Position numbers and translations under genes: made by a program. The notes beneath the pieces were generated by a model. The model was not told the DNA's origin. It made no database searches and saw only the letters and a program-made list of their open reading frames with translations. This document shows, piece after piece, positions 24,701 through 37,043 of a stretch of DNA of 64,000 bases. Positions within the stretch are counted from its first letter, which is position 1. Every line of letters starts with the position of its first letter. The DNA is from Typha latifolia. Its lineage: Eukaryota > Streptophyta > Magnoliopsida > Poales > Typhaceae. The stretch is from assembly GCA_019914945.1 (NCBI GenBank), contig CM034100.1, positions 16,379,096-16,443,095 on the forward strand, in the 5' to 3' direction.

Positions 24701-25695
24701 ATACAAGGCATAATCAAACATAGTCAATACTACAAATGATGACTTCTATATCCACAAATTATACTGCAAGCCAGTTGAGTTTGGAAGAAATTGGCAAAAC
24801 TTGAAATCTTTTTTCATTCAACTGATCTATTTTTTACAATTTTGGTGGATGTTTTCTCAATCAGGTCAACAATAATATTCCAACTACACCTGTAAGGCCC
24901 CCAGTACAAACTCCATTACTCGTCAACTTACACGCTGCAGCAACATCTACTGGAGTACCTATGTCTAATCCAGAAGACGTCGAGTTGGCCATGGCAATCA
25001 ATGCATCCATCCAGACAGCTATTGCGGAGGGAGTGCATGATGTCCGTCCAAATGTTCAAACCAGCAACACCAATGGCTGGGGAAGCTCTTCAGACAATTC
25101 TACTCACAATGGCTGGGGGTCGCCAAATGTTGCCACACCTTCACAGATGAGTGGCCAAAGCAGGTTTGATGATCCAAGAACCAACACCTACAACGGTTGG
25201 GCCGTGCCTGAAGTGAGGCCGAATAGTTCATCAGAGCCTTCTATGAACCAGAATGACACACCAATAGTTGCCTCAGCATCATCATCGTCATCACATGAGG
25301 CACCTCCAACACTAGCTCCTTCCGCTCCTCCAATTGTTGCAGAAACATTCTTTAGTGGTCCTATTCAGTACCCATCAATAGATTCCAGCCCCGTGGATAT
25401 AAATGTACCAACCATGTATATCAGTTCAGGAGCAAGTGAAACTAAACTAGGCAGCAGCAGTGCTAGCGATAATTCTCGCAAACAAACAAATAGTGAAGTT
25501 AAAGAAGATAGTGATAGTGCCAGTGCCTCAGGTGGTTGTGTAATCTGCTTGGATGCCCCAGTGGAGGGTGCTTGCATACCATGTGGTCACATGGCTGGGT
25601 GCATGTCTTGCTTGAGGGAAATCGAATTGAAGAATTGGGGATGCCCTGTTTGCCGTGCCAAAATAGACCAGGTTGTCAGACTCTATGCTGTTTGA
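21724..25695 (+). CDS. Ankyrin-repeat RING-type E3 ubiquitin ligase, XBAT35-like
   Basis: Nine coding exons: 21724-21825, 21917-22031, 22602-22682, 22793-22881, 22952-23043, 23200-23281, 23836-23938, 24573-24658 and 24865-25695; 526 residues. The N-terminus MGAQQSKDELLY has Gly at position 2, so N-myristoylation is possible. Ankyrin repeats occupy about residues 30-130 (KEGKTPLILACLRHD, NAGTPLHHAAKKGLEQTV, DCHTALDMAREKGH). A middle region resembles XBAT34/35 (LFSGWLREHYGPGFLEAF, QWFYNACRGLPQ). The last exon has a UIM-like stretch (EDVELAMAINASIQ), three NGW(G/A) repeats, a Ser/Pro-rich linker and a C-terminal C3HC4 RING (CVICLDAP, CIPCGHMAGCMSC, CPVCRAKI). The family ubiquitinates targets in ethylene and stress or defence responses. 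Arabidopsis XBAT35 is shorter; most of the extra length lies in the linker. Confidence 0.92.
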
Positions 25696-27253
25696 GCAGT
25701 AATTTTGAGGGAAGCAAATGGATAATCTGTGGGCAAAAGTTGCTTACACAAGGATCTCAATGCCTACCATTGCTGATCCCTCGATCATATATACGCAAAT
25801 CTATAATTTTTGGCCTTTGTCATTTTTAAATATAAATTTTCCAGTGAAAATAAAAGTGCAATGTAATATATTATACCTGATGCACTTTGACTTTGGGGAG
25901 ATTGGTAATATTGCATATATAACTCTTACTACTACAACTGCAAAAACACTGTACACAGTCCTGTTGTATTTTAATATATTCCCTTGAAGTTTTATCTTTT
26001 CTTTTCTTTTCTTTTTCTAGAAAGAAGGAATACAGTAGAATAGATGTCCACAATACCAAAGTTCCTTCCCTTGGTCTTATAGTTTGATGGTTCGAATTCT
26101 CTGGGCAGGCTCAGTACAAGAGCTGAGTGACGAAGAGCCCAGATTATTTACATATATGTATTTGTTTGAGACGAAGATGTGATTATATTTTTGTTTAGGC
26201 TTCATCATTTTATATAGACTCAAGTTACTAAACATCAACCTGGTTGAGTGTTTCAATGGTACTCCCTCCCCAATTTATATCTTCTTGAGAGCTTAAATTC
26301 CCTTTCCATGAGCTCGATCTTTTGTTATCATACATACTCTCTCCACCACGTTTGGGAGCTTTGGGGCATGAGCAGTCCAGTACCAAACATTTGGTCTCCT
26401 CAAGGTAAAAAGGCATTCAACAATGGAAACTCGGGCTATTGTGTCTCTCCTTGCCTGCTGCCATCCATCACTTTAAGCGAGAAGAGTTGACAGAGAGTGC
26501 TCCTTTCTTGAGTCTTTATTTGTTTTCATGGGCTTGTCCTATGTAAGATGAACCCTTAATTCAGGTGCATCACTTGTACTTTCAAACACTCTTTTAGTCT
26601 ATGAAAACATTCAAATTCATTTATATATACTGGGTTTTGAGAAATCATGCAGCTTTAATTCTACTTTTCCAAAATTCATCATCCTCGCCTTAATATACGT
26701 GACGCACGTGCATGCAAATTTTTATATCCTATGTGTGACCTCTTCATGCATGCACCATTTCAGATTTCCAAAGTTTATATTTGTGAAAATTAATTAATTG
26801 GTATCCGAGTTTTCTACTACCTCTAGTCATAGATGTTAATGTTGAACATGAGTACCAGGTACCACGTAAGACCATCTTGGACAATATAATAAATGATAGT
26901 TGAACTCATAACTGGTTCAAATAGACCACATTAATTAAAAGTTATCATTGGTTACCCATTCAAGATTCCAATATGCCATGGCTTTAAATTGGAGCTTTGC
27001 ATGCCAAGATGATTCTTTCATTGCTATCAAATATTTAATATGTGTCTTTATTCTTTACTGCTCTATAACTATGCAGTTTGACCAACCTACAGCCATATAT
27101 ATATTTTTATATTTATATTTATATATATATATATTGAGAGAGAGAGAGAGAGAGAGAGTACAGAGTCTATATATGTTGGAGTATGCTGTCTTACGATGAT
27201 CATGTTGTCCTTTAAAGCTAACTGAGGAAATGCTTCCGTATTACTCTATCTTT

Positions 27254-27650
27254 AGGGCCAGTTTGGTGAGCTTTTGACCTAAATAGTTATATATCTTTAA
27301 ATTTATTTATCAAAATAGATTATTCCTAAATTTAAATATCAAAACGGCACTATTTAATTTACTGTAGCTCTAACTAAAATACTTAATTGTTAAACATTTT
27401 ATAAATAAAGACCTCTTAGGCTTAGTGATATGAACTACTATCTTAAGTGTTTTAACAAAAACGCTGATAAGATTATTGTTTACTTAAGAAAAAAACTAAT
27501 CTTCTCAATGTTTTAAGTAAAATGTTAAACAGTTAAGTATCTTATTTAAATCTATAGTAAAATAAACTCATTTTGATATTTAAATTTAGAAGTAATTTAT
27601 TTTAGTAAATAAATTAAAAAATAAATCGAATTTGGTCCGCAACTTCCGGT
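27254..27650. mobile_element. Fold-back (long inverted repeat) MITE-like element
   Basis: Arms at about 27297-27400 and 27520-27617 are inverted copies of about 100 bp. For example, CTAAATTTAAATATCAAAA in the left arm matches the reverse complement of the right, as do ACTTAATTGTTAAACATTT and ACTTAACTGTTTAACATTT. A spacer of about 120 bp itself has smaller inverted pieces. The sequence outside the arms (GGCCAGTTTGGT on the left, CCGGTTTGGT on the right) may mark the element ends. Non-coding. Confidence 0.65.
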
Positions 27651-29020
27651 TTGGTTGCTTGACAAAGAAAATAAAATTAAAAGAATAATTTATTCAAAAA
27701 TAAAGATAAATTTATTTTTAATTTCTCGTTGGGTACTTGCGTGGTTGTAAAAAGATGGATAAATAAGGTAAAGATAAGATGATGCTCAGATAGTTAGAAT
27801 AATAAATAAAAAATGATCAAATTAATCTTATTATTATTATTATCTAGTTTAATGAAAAGAAATGTTTGTTATTTCATCTTTTCTTTGATAGAAACATAAG
27901 AAATAAGTTTAAATTAAATATAAATTATAATTTTACTTATATAACTATTATATTCTTCTTATAGTTATTTATAATTCTTGGTTAAAAAATTAATTTAATT
28001 TATTATAACTTATACAATATAATATCACCACAAATGGACATTCATATCAAAATATTTTTCACTATAAATATATTTTTAATATATTACTAACTATATTATA
28101 TTCGTATTACACAGTTCTATATAAAACTAGACCATAAATAGCACATAATTTAGTGAGAGTATATTAGCCATTTGTGTTTTGAAATTAGTGGGTGAGATAT
28201 TTCAAAATTTTTATTTCAACTAAAATATGAGATAAAAACATTTGGAAAAAAAGAGATTTATCCTATTTTTCTACATCGAAACTTTATCCCATGTTTGCTA
28301 TGAATTTTTAAGAATAAAAAAAGATTTTTTTGTGAAATAATTCACTTATTACTCGACCAAATATATATATATATTGAGTTGGTAGCTTCTTCACGGGTCC
28401 GATCGTTTGTGACACTTTTTTTATGTACTGACTCAGATTCTCATATTAATTTAAAATAGGAGTGGCTTTATGACACATTCTAGTTGGTAATTTAGCTCTA
28501 TGATATACATAAACGTGACTTCATGTATTATTATTATTATTATTATTATCCTTAATTTAAAGAGTCAGGTATGCGAAGCATCCTTAACTAGTTTCTGATT
28601 AAATTTTCTTCCACTATGTACCTTCTATATTTGACAATTTTTTTTCCAAAATATAATGTCTGATGAACAAGCAATAAAATGCTAGTGGAATGTTATTGAA
28701 GTCTAAGAATAATAAGAAATTGGTCATGAAGAACCAAATTCGCTAATATTAATTGTTCGGCAGCACCTATTTATTATTTCACATTTCAGAACTATCCAAA
28801 GCCAATGGCATTGAAAAGATTTATAAAAAAAGTGAGTGATCTGCAAAATGGAAAACCATTTTAAATTTTCATCCAAACAACCACCACTAGGAAAACATAT
28901 ACTGCATAAAATCGATATAAAATAAGCATATGTTATAAAAACTCGGATAAAAAATTAATTTGACACTTTACATATCCTATGCATCTAGAGGGTGCAAATG
29001 GACTAGATGTGGATAGTGGT

Positions 29021-29024
<4 letters not shown>

Positions 29025-29073
<49 letters not shown>
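29025..29073 (+). repeat. (AT)n microsatellite
   Basis: About 24 uninterrupted AT units in AT-rich intergenic DNA. Confidence 0.95.
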
Positions 29074-29075
<2 letters not shown>

Positions 29076-29900
29076 CACTTATTTCTTTAGATAAGAATAG
29101 TGAATATATATAGTAAACTTAATTACCTAATAAGATATATATCCATATTTATTATCTAAATATATATGAAAATTACGATAGAATTACTACAATCTATAGA
29201 CACTAGTAAATATATATGTAAATCCTAGATTATAAATTTATATAAAAATAGTAAAAAATATCTCATATGATTACTATTATGTAATATTTAAAATAAAATA
29301 ATATACAGATATTGATTCGGATATTATTCTTCAATCTACATACACTATCGGGTTATTGATACCAATTCGAATATTAAGATGAATACAAAATACGATAAAA
29401 TCGAATTTAATCTCATCCATTTTCACCCCTACATACATCCTGTTGCATGCATCTCTTAGGGTTGAATACATCTTTCTTTCTCCCTCCCTCCTCATTCCCC
29501 CACCCAGCTTTTCTCTCTCTGTCTTTGTTTTTTTTTTTAATAAAAAGAAAGAAATACCACTTTTTCTCCTGTCACATCATCTCCACTGTCAACTTTCCTT
29601 CAATTAACACCAAAAACCTACTGTGTTTTCTCTCTCTCTCTCTTATTTCTCTCTCATAAATCAGTGCCCAGACACCAGTATCATCATCCCCATTTTAGGC
29701 CAAACACTAGATCCCCTCCTCTCTTGTAGAAAAGAAAGAAAGAAAAAAAATTCCAGGCCTCCTCAGTCCTCCCCCACATAATCCCCCTCTCAGCTGTGTA
29801 GCTAGCACTTCTACAAGTCCTCAGTAGTAGTAGTCGTAGCTACTAATCCACATATATCACATGCACATATCCTTCTCTGCAACACTAATCACTAGGACTC

Positions 29901-29930
29901 TCCTCCTCCTCCTCCTCCTCCTCCTCCTCC
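29901..29930 (+). repeat. (TCC)10 microsatellite upstream of the ALOG gene
   Basis: Ten perfect TCC triplets about 160 bp before the ALOG start codon, within a pyrimidine-rich likely leader. Confidence 0.9.
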
Positions 29931-30086
29931 ATCACTAGCAGCACAAAGGTATATAGTTGTTAACAGTCTTTATATAATTAATTAATTAGCATGCTTTCTT
30001 CTTTCACTATTATATATATATATATATAAATATATGATGGTTCTCTATATATAGGTAGGGGTGGGGAGGTGGTGATATATATCACG

Positions 30087-30674
30087 ATGGAGTTATCACA
30101 CCCAGACAGCCCCAACTCCGATAACAGCGCTGACAACGGTAGCCCCCGTCGAGCCTCTTCTTCGACGGCGGCAACCGGAGTCACCGTCGCTTCTTCTCCA
30201 TCTTCTTCGTCGTCGCCGTCGCCGTCGCCGAGCCGATACGAGTCGCAGAAGCGGCGGGACTGGAACACCTTCGGGCAGTACCTCCGCAACCACCGGCCGC
30301 CGCTGAGTCTGTCACAGTGCAGCGGGGCGCACGTCCTGGAATTCCTGCGGTACCTGGACCAGTTCGGGAAGACGAAGGTCCACAGCCAGATGTGCCCCTT
30401 CTTCGGGCACCCTAACCCCCCTGCCCCCTGCCCGTGCCCGCTCCGGCAGGCGTGGGGCAGCCTCGACGCCCTCATCGGCCGCCTCCGCGCCGCCTACGAG
30501 GAAAACGGCGGGACGCCGGAGACGAACCCTTTCGGGGCCCGCGCCGTCCGCCTCTATCTCCGCGAGGTCCGCGAGCACCAGGCGAGGGCTCGCGGGATCA
30601 GCTACGAGAAAAAGAAGCGAAAGAAGCCGCAGCACGATCAGCCCCCACCGCCGCCCCCCGCCGCCGCTTGCTGA
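30087..30674 (+). CDS. ALOG domain transcription factor (LSH / G1-like)
   Basis: Single coding exon of 195 residues. After a low-complexity Ser/Pro/Asp N-terminus (residues 1-50), the ALOG domain runs from [17 protein letters not shown] through [20 protein letters not shown], a zinc-ribbon-like insert ([11 protein letters not shown] with CPCPL), [20 protein letters not shown] and [20 protein letters not shown]. The nuclear localisation signal KKKRKKP follows directly, then a Pro/Ala-rich tail. Members (Arabidopsis LSH1-10, rice G1/G1L) are nuclear, plant-specific regulators of meristem, boundary and floral organ development and of light-dependent growth. The start is MELSHPDS; an in-frame ATG six codons upstream (30069) is less like family starts. 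The coding sequence is far more GC-rich than its flanks, as is common for intronless monocot genes. Confidence 0.93.
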   Translation: MELSHPDSPNSDNSADNGSPRRASSSTAATGVTVASSPSSSSSPSPSPSRYESQKRRDWNTFGQYLRNHRPPLSLSQCSGAHVLEFLRYLDQFGKTKVHSQMCPFFGHPNPPAPCPCPLRQAWGSLDALIGRLRAAYEENGGTPETNPFGARAVRLYLREVREHQARARGISYEKKKRKKPQHDQPPPPPPAAAC

Positions 30675-30784
30675 ATTTCGTTATCATCACATGAAATTCT
30701 TCAACAACCCACGATGCATTAATTTTTATTATGCTTTCTTTCTTCTTCCTTGATTTGCTCTTCTCCTTACCTTCTTTTTCAGTT

Positions 30785-30820
30785 ACTAGTAGTAGTAGTA
30801 GTAGTAGCAGCAGCAGCAGT
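30785..30820 (+). repeat. (TAG)n(CAG)n microsatellite in the ALOG 3' region
   Basis: About seven TAG-phase triplets grade into four to five CAG triplets, roughly 110 bp after the ALOG stop codon. Confidence 0.85.
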
Positions 30821-31260
30821 AAGCAGTAGTAGTCTTTGAGTTTGTGTCTGCTTGTAGCGGGAGTTGCAAGGGCGAATAAACCCTTTAAAAACCACTAGTA
30901 GAACTCTGCAGTTAAAGCGCGAGATGGATGGAGTATATGTGGTATGTTCTTCTTTCAAGTTCTTGGTGTTGCATTCCTTATTTCGGAAAAGAAAAAGAAC
31001 CAAAATAGTATCGAGTGTTGTACTTTGAACTTTGAGAATCCATTAATGTAGATCGTGGTCTTCATGAGATCTCTTGTTTAGATCTGTCATCTTATGTCAA
31101 GTCTGCTCTCCTTTTGTATTCTCTTTCTTTTCTTTTTATGGTACTAGAGGTAGATAGTATGGAATATTTATATATAAATTGGTGCTCTTCCTAATGTTAT
31201 ATATGGAAAGGATAGATCTAATGAGTGCTTCAGCTCTCCGCCCATGTTGCACCTTAGATC

Positions 31261-31284
31261 TCTTTCTTTCTTTCTTTCTTTCTT
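31261..31284 (+). repeat. (TCTT)n microsatellite
   Basis: Six perfect tetranucleotide units in intergenic DNA. Confidence 0.85.
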
Positions 31285-34200
31285 CTGTTCCTCTACTTTA
31301 CAAGATTAGGTGAGATCTTTTCTTGGTCTTGGATTCTTTTTGCTTCTTCAAGAAAATCTACTGTTTTAGCTTAGCGATTATACTGAAAAAGAACAGCTTC
31401 TTTATCGATCCAGTGCTCTCTACCAAACTTTCCATGATCACTGACCGCACAAACATACTCCACATTGATTTAGAACAATGGGATTCCATCAGCACTTTCA
31501 TTAGAGAGGACAAAAGGAACACTATTCATCCCAAGAGATGTTGGACATGGTAGTTACAATAGATAAATGAAGAAAGGTATGCTGGTGGAGAATATTTATA
31601 ATCAATGTATAACAAATACGATCCAGTTACAAGATTGTTAAGGAAATCGTTTTGGATGAGATCGAGATCTAAGGATCACATTCTTACGGCATTTATCTAA
31701 GATCTTACTGTTAATGTGATAATCTTATGGTGCTCTCTCAATGTTGCATACATCAATCAAATGATGGATGAACCATCTCACTTGACAAATTAAATGAGGT
31801 GTTATGCTACCATTATTTTAAAAATGTCATCATATATACATATATGTATGCTCATATGTATGCCAATATATTTTCCACAGAATGTGACATCAAATTAATG
31901 TTGTAAGAAAGAAAATCTAGATAAACTCTCTTAAAAAATAAACTTAGCATACTTCTTGGTTGAACCCTACTATCTTACTTTAACTATAAATATGAAAAAA
32001 AAATTGTAACAAAAGGATGCAGTGGCTAGGCTTTTCCCATTCAAGATTAATTGCTAATAAGGGCTACAATTTCTATATCCGTCTTTCCTGTGGCTAAATT
32101 AACGACAAAACATTCTGAAGTAGAAATACATATCCATCTCATCCACACTTGTTCTCCAGATATACGAATGTACTAAATATACATACTGGAAGCTAAGGTC
32201 TACATATAAAGAAAAGGTTTTGTACTTCTTTCCTTTTTTTTATGACTAGTATGTATCGTATAATTTTTTATTAAAAAGTCAACCATTTAACTTCATTGTG
32301 GCGGTTCTCAGATCGTCTGTCTTCTGATTGAAATATTCTAGAACTTCTTTCTCAGAACGAAAAAAACTAAAATATTAAAAGTTGTAATGAGTTGAAAACG
32401 ACATTCTTAATTTTATAATTGCATAACTATCTCAAGGGTACTGATAGTTGTTTGATCCAATTGAAATAGTTATGCTTTCACAACCGTAAATTTAATAACT
32501 TAAATCATCTAAAGATGTGATGGTTTCTCTCAACTTGTTAGGAGTGGATACTTACATCATGGTTTCCTGTTACAAGTTTCAGCCCCATATGCATGATGTG
32601 ATCTGTCTGAGGCTCTAAAATTTATGCACAGACGCAAACTAGGTAGGTAGAATTTAGCTATTTAGCTTTAAGAGGAATAGTATTGAACGAATTTGTACTG
32701 TCTACTTAGATATATTTGGGTGTTATACCAGATCAAATAAGGATTCACAATATTAATATATAGTAGACCTAGTTGGATTTGTCTTCGTTTTTGAAGGACA
32801 TATATATGAACACCTGTTAAAAGATTAGATGCAGTTATCCGATGAGGTAATATAAACTAAACTTTTTAAAAAATGAGATATTGGTGTAACTAGAACCAAA
32901 GCGTTTCCTTCAGAGCTTATAAATTAATGTCACCCTGAAAGATTATTTTCTTTCTTATGTGATGAATATGGAAGTGAAGTATTAAACCAACAACCAAAAG
33001 ACTACATATTAACTAAAATTAACATTAATTTCCAGTTTGATCTAACAATGTGCTTCTCGCTTTCTTTTACTTAATCAAAGATTTGGTACAGATTTAATAC
33101 TTTCTGAGAGAAACAACCTAATCTAGCTTATATATATCTTACCAAAGTTCACAATATTTAATCTTAAAGCATCCAACAACTCATAAATTCACCGGAAAAG
33201 CATCAGAAATTGAAATGAAAGCTTAAGTCGTCAATCAGAAGACCAGAAATTCAAAATATGATCCATTAAAAGTAAAGAAAAAAAAAACGAGACCTATCAA
33301 CTGAGGTACTTCTGTATTTATATATTTTTTATTTTAAATTGTTCAAATTTTGATTCATAGTTGTCAAATAAATAACCTTAGGATTATCCATGCAATAAAG
33401 AACCAAAAATAAGGTTTTTGAGAGGTATACACAAAAACATCGAGTTTGGAATATATACTGATGTAAAAATAACTAGCTATACATTTTGTAGTTTTGTTCT
33501 ATAGAAAAATACTTAAATAAATAGAGCATCAATTAAGTACTGATTTCTTTTGATTGTATACACGTATAGAAGTTTTGAGGATATTATGGAATAAAAAGGC
33601 ACAAATCAATCAATCTTACTTATCTAAGTAGGTACTAATCTTTCATGAGAACAAGAAGTCCTGAGCAGTCTTTGGACCGATTAGTTGCATTATCTCCTTC
33701 AGGAGGCTTAGAAAATAAGGAAGATAGAAAATGGAGTGCCTAGTAAATGCCAAGAAAGAAGGTTTTTATTTGAATTGTAAAGTAGTAATCTTTTAAGCTA
33801 ATGAGATAGTATTCATATAATTAAAAGGAGTGATTTTTAGTTTAACTGAAATACTACTCAGTTTTCACTTATCTTAGCTCTGGCGATCAATGCTAGTTTG
33901 GGTATCATGCAAAATTTGTAATGTTTTCTTTGTATGGTCTCGTATTAGTGCCAACTAGACAACTAGTCGTGTAAGAATTTGATATTTATGCAATACTATA
34001 TTAAATATGAGGCACATATAGGGCCCCATATTCACATACGTACAAATATAACATAGTTATACAATTTTATGTTTATAAATGTCCAAAGCCAAAGCATGCA
34101 CGTAGCCATACTTGATCCATACATGCATGACTAGAATATTAATCCACATATCCGGTTAGATCTTCAAAAAAGAAGAAGAAGTAAATTTACGTCTCTAATT

Positions 34201-35012
34201 TAACTTTGTAAGCTCCAAAAAATTTCTCCCCAATCATGAATCAAACTATTCAAGTAATAGTTATGTGGGTTCTAGATCTTGGGAAATGTGCAGATAATTA
34301 GCAAGTGATTATAGAGCCACTAGTAGCAACATATGTAAAAGGACAATGATCAACCGAAAGGAATGCAAATAATTGGCAAGCAATTATGCTCACATAATAA
34401 TGTGACAGTTTCTGGAGTGATTTGATTTTTTTTGCAAAGCCCTAAATTACTCTTACATCAGTTTGATCTAAAGTATATATTATGCTTTGCTTTTACGTCA
34501 GTCAATGGCATTTCTTGCTCCAAAAACTAAAAAGGAACCATATTTATCTAAACATCTACAATTTTTTCTTCTTTGTTTTTCTTCGAGAGAACTGCCGGTA
34601 AATAATTTATTAAATTTTATATCATACAAACTTGATACTCATGATATTAGATAGAAAAATAGGGTCTAAAACCGTTAGGACTCGCCCACATTTATAATAG
34701 TGTGAAATAGGAATAATAAATTCTAACTTATTATTACTAAATTTAGGGGTTTATTCTAAGAGTAACTATTTCTATGTTTAATTGTATTCTGGAATAAAGG
34801 TGTAATAATTATATTTGATGTGATATAAAGTAAAGATAAATAAGAAATAATTATTAAAATAAAAATAAATAAGAAATAATTATTAAAATATAATTTAATT
34901 TGATTTAAAGTAAATTGATAGAATATATAGTAAAAAAAATGATATATTTTATATATGTGATGCTTAGAGTTAACTATGCAATGCTAAGCTATGATATTAC
35001 ATATATAATCTA

Positions 35013-35139
35013 GGAAGATAGATATGCAATGCAATACAATGCTAGGGATAAATATGCAATACAATCTAATGTTATAGAGATAGATATGTAATGCTTAAAT
35101 GTAATACTATAGAGATAAATATGCACTGCAATACAATTT
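35013..35139 (+). repeat. Diverged tandem repeat, about 32 bp x 4
   Basis: Four neighbouring units each contain a core like GATA(G/A)ATATGCAATGCAAT and are spaced about 31-35 bp apart. The copies differ at several positions. Part of an AT-rich gene-free stretch. Confidence 0.6.
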
Positions 35140-35492
35140 AAAAGATATTTTAATTTTATAAAATATTAGTTTATAGCTCTAACTAACACTTAAGCACTAG
35201 CATCCGTAATAGCAGAAAAAGGAAATATATGTGAATTGATTAAAAAGAGAATTTCAAAGTTCAACAACCATTCAAAATCAATGATGTTAGGATTAGAACC
35301 CACCCTCATGCAATAGGAGCCTCTTAAACTAAGTGAGCTTTAAACTTCAAATAATCCAAGACAGAATCTTGGGCCTCATGTTTGATAGAATTACGAAATT
35401 AACAGTCCTGGATATACAAGTATTAATAGTCTTAGTAATATATATTTATTTTTTTCTTTTTTGTGTGTGCAGAACAGCTTATCTAATAGTTA

Positions 35493-35549
35493 TAGTAATA
35501 GTAATAATAATAATAATAATAAATAAATAAATAAATAAATAATAATAAT
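35493..35549 (+). repeat. (TAA)n / (TAAA)n microsatellite
   Basis: AT-only triplet run followed by AAAT tetranucleotides and a second triplet run. Confidence 0.85.
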
Positions 35550-35599
35550 GAAAAGGTAGGGTTGGGAGTGTAAAAAAGATATGTAGGTCGGGGGGATTC

Positions 35600-35880
35600 T
35601 TCTTTTGATGATGTGACGCCCGCAAATACTGGGGCCTTCCTGGTCGTGCCGTCCCACGTGGCTTTCTGTCCCTGATGTCGGCGGAGGGCCCAGCACCAAC
35701 CGCGCGGTTCGACGTGGAGAGGCGCCACTCGCCCGTTACGTCGTACGGACGACATTGGGGCTTACCCTTACTTACGTCGCGTCACCCCATCGAAACGGCC
35801 GCCAACTCCGTCCCTCTCTGCGTGCGTCCGTGCGTGCGTGCGTCCGTGCGTGGATAGATAGATAGATAGATAGATAGATG
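35600..35880. other. Isolated GC-rich island with a palindromic G-box
   Basis: A GC-rich stretch in otherwise AT-rich DNA. It contains CCACGTGG (35654-35661), further ACGT cores near 35713, 35736 and 35774, and then GTGCG/GTCCG tandem repeats (35820-35850) and (GATA)n (35852-35878). Frames on both strands show no recognisable protein. It could be a promoter remnant or part of an old repeat. Confidence 0.4.
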
Positions 35881-37043
35881 GGTGAAATTTTTATTGGTGT
35901 CTTCTTTCTTCTCTCTTTTTTTTTTTTAAATCTTATTTAAAAGAATTAATGTAATACTTATACTAAGGGTAGGTATAAAAAATTATCTTCAAAAACAAAA
36001 TTTGAATTTTGATAGGCGTTTATGAGAGACATCTCGGTAGAGCATATCATTTACATGAGTACAATATTGTTTGGTTACAGTAGTCAAATTAAAACTCAAT
36101 GATGGTTGCAGTTGTGTGCATACCGTGGTACAAACCAAATATGTCACATTTAATTTTTCCATTTCCCTCTTCCGACAAAGTTTTGATATCATCTTTCAAC
36201 GCAGGCAGAGGGGCAAGGAAGCTCCAGTGGAATAAATTCCCTTCCCATCTGTCTTTTAGGCTCTGCCTAATTGTACGATTAGCTATCAAATTTAAAAAAA
36301 AAAAAAAAAACTATTGTTTATCTCTTTTGAGCACTCTCTCTGTGGTAGTGTGTACTGCTGATGCGGTACACCAGTATGGACAGGAAGTCTTCACACAGTT
36401 CTTAGAGATGGCCATGTCTCCCCATCACCCTTGTCAACCACTATTCATAAGTCAATAATATCATGCCAATTTCTGCTACTACAGTTTCTCAGTTTTTTTT
36501 TTTTTTACAAAAAAAAAGAAATTTTGATGATCATAGAACATAGAACAGCCACTCTCTTCTCTATTAAATTTACAGATGATGAGATCGTATGCCTGCATAT
36601 TATAATTATAATTATGTTGAACAACTGAATGCCCAAATGAGATATTTACCATAAAATAACTCATGCATAAATTTGTGATATGGTAGTTCATTCGTCCACT
36701 GCATTGATGAGTTCATTCATCATTGTACCGGAGGTCAATATTGAAATCTTTATACAAACAAATTTTGTAGATCTCAAGGCGAATGAATCTATGACTAAGA
36801 CCTGTAACAAATTGGAACAAGTAAACTGCACAGGCTTCCGTGAAATGGAACGGTGAGCGTCAAAGCAAGAAGAGATGATGGAATGCGATCGAAAGATACA
36901 TTAAAATATATAGATAATAATAAAAGGATTTTTTTTTTATGGTGTCATATTGCAACAAAAGAATTGCTTAATTAGCAAGTGCTAAAATGCATGGATGGCG
37001 ATGACTTCTTTATCGTGGTGATCTCCGACCCCGACAACTTCCG

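Larger units (their letters stand above)
25696..30086. other. Intergenic region between XBAT35-like and ALOG genes
   Basis: No gene recognised in 4.4 kb. It contains the XBAT35-like 3' untranslated region, a tRNA B-box-like sequence near 26090, a (GA)n tract at about 27136-27160, a fold-back element (27254-27650), an (AT)n tract, and from about 29450 a pyrimidine-rich stretch that is probably the ALOG promoter and leader. A leader intron ending shortly before the ALOG start codon is possible (GTATAT near 29949 to AG near 30055). Confidence 0.55.
30675..37043. other. Long gene-poor region between ALOG and GLTP genes
   Basis: About 6.4 kb with no gene I can support. The ALOG 3' untranslated region probably ends near 31050. 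The rest is AT-rich with scattered simple repeats, a four-copy tandem repeat (35013-35139) and an isolated GC-rich island (35600-35860). The short frames in this stretch show no known motifs. Confidence 0.6.

Noticed and set aside
30096..30694. Overlapping long frames on both strands across the ALOG gene
   Set aside because: They are shadows caused by high GC content; only the 30087-30674 frame has the ALOG domain.
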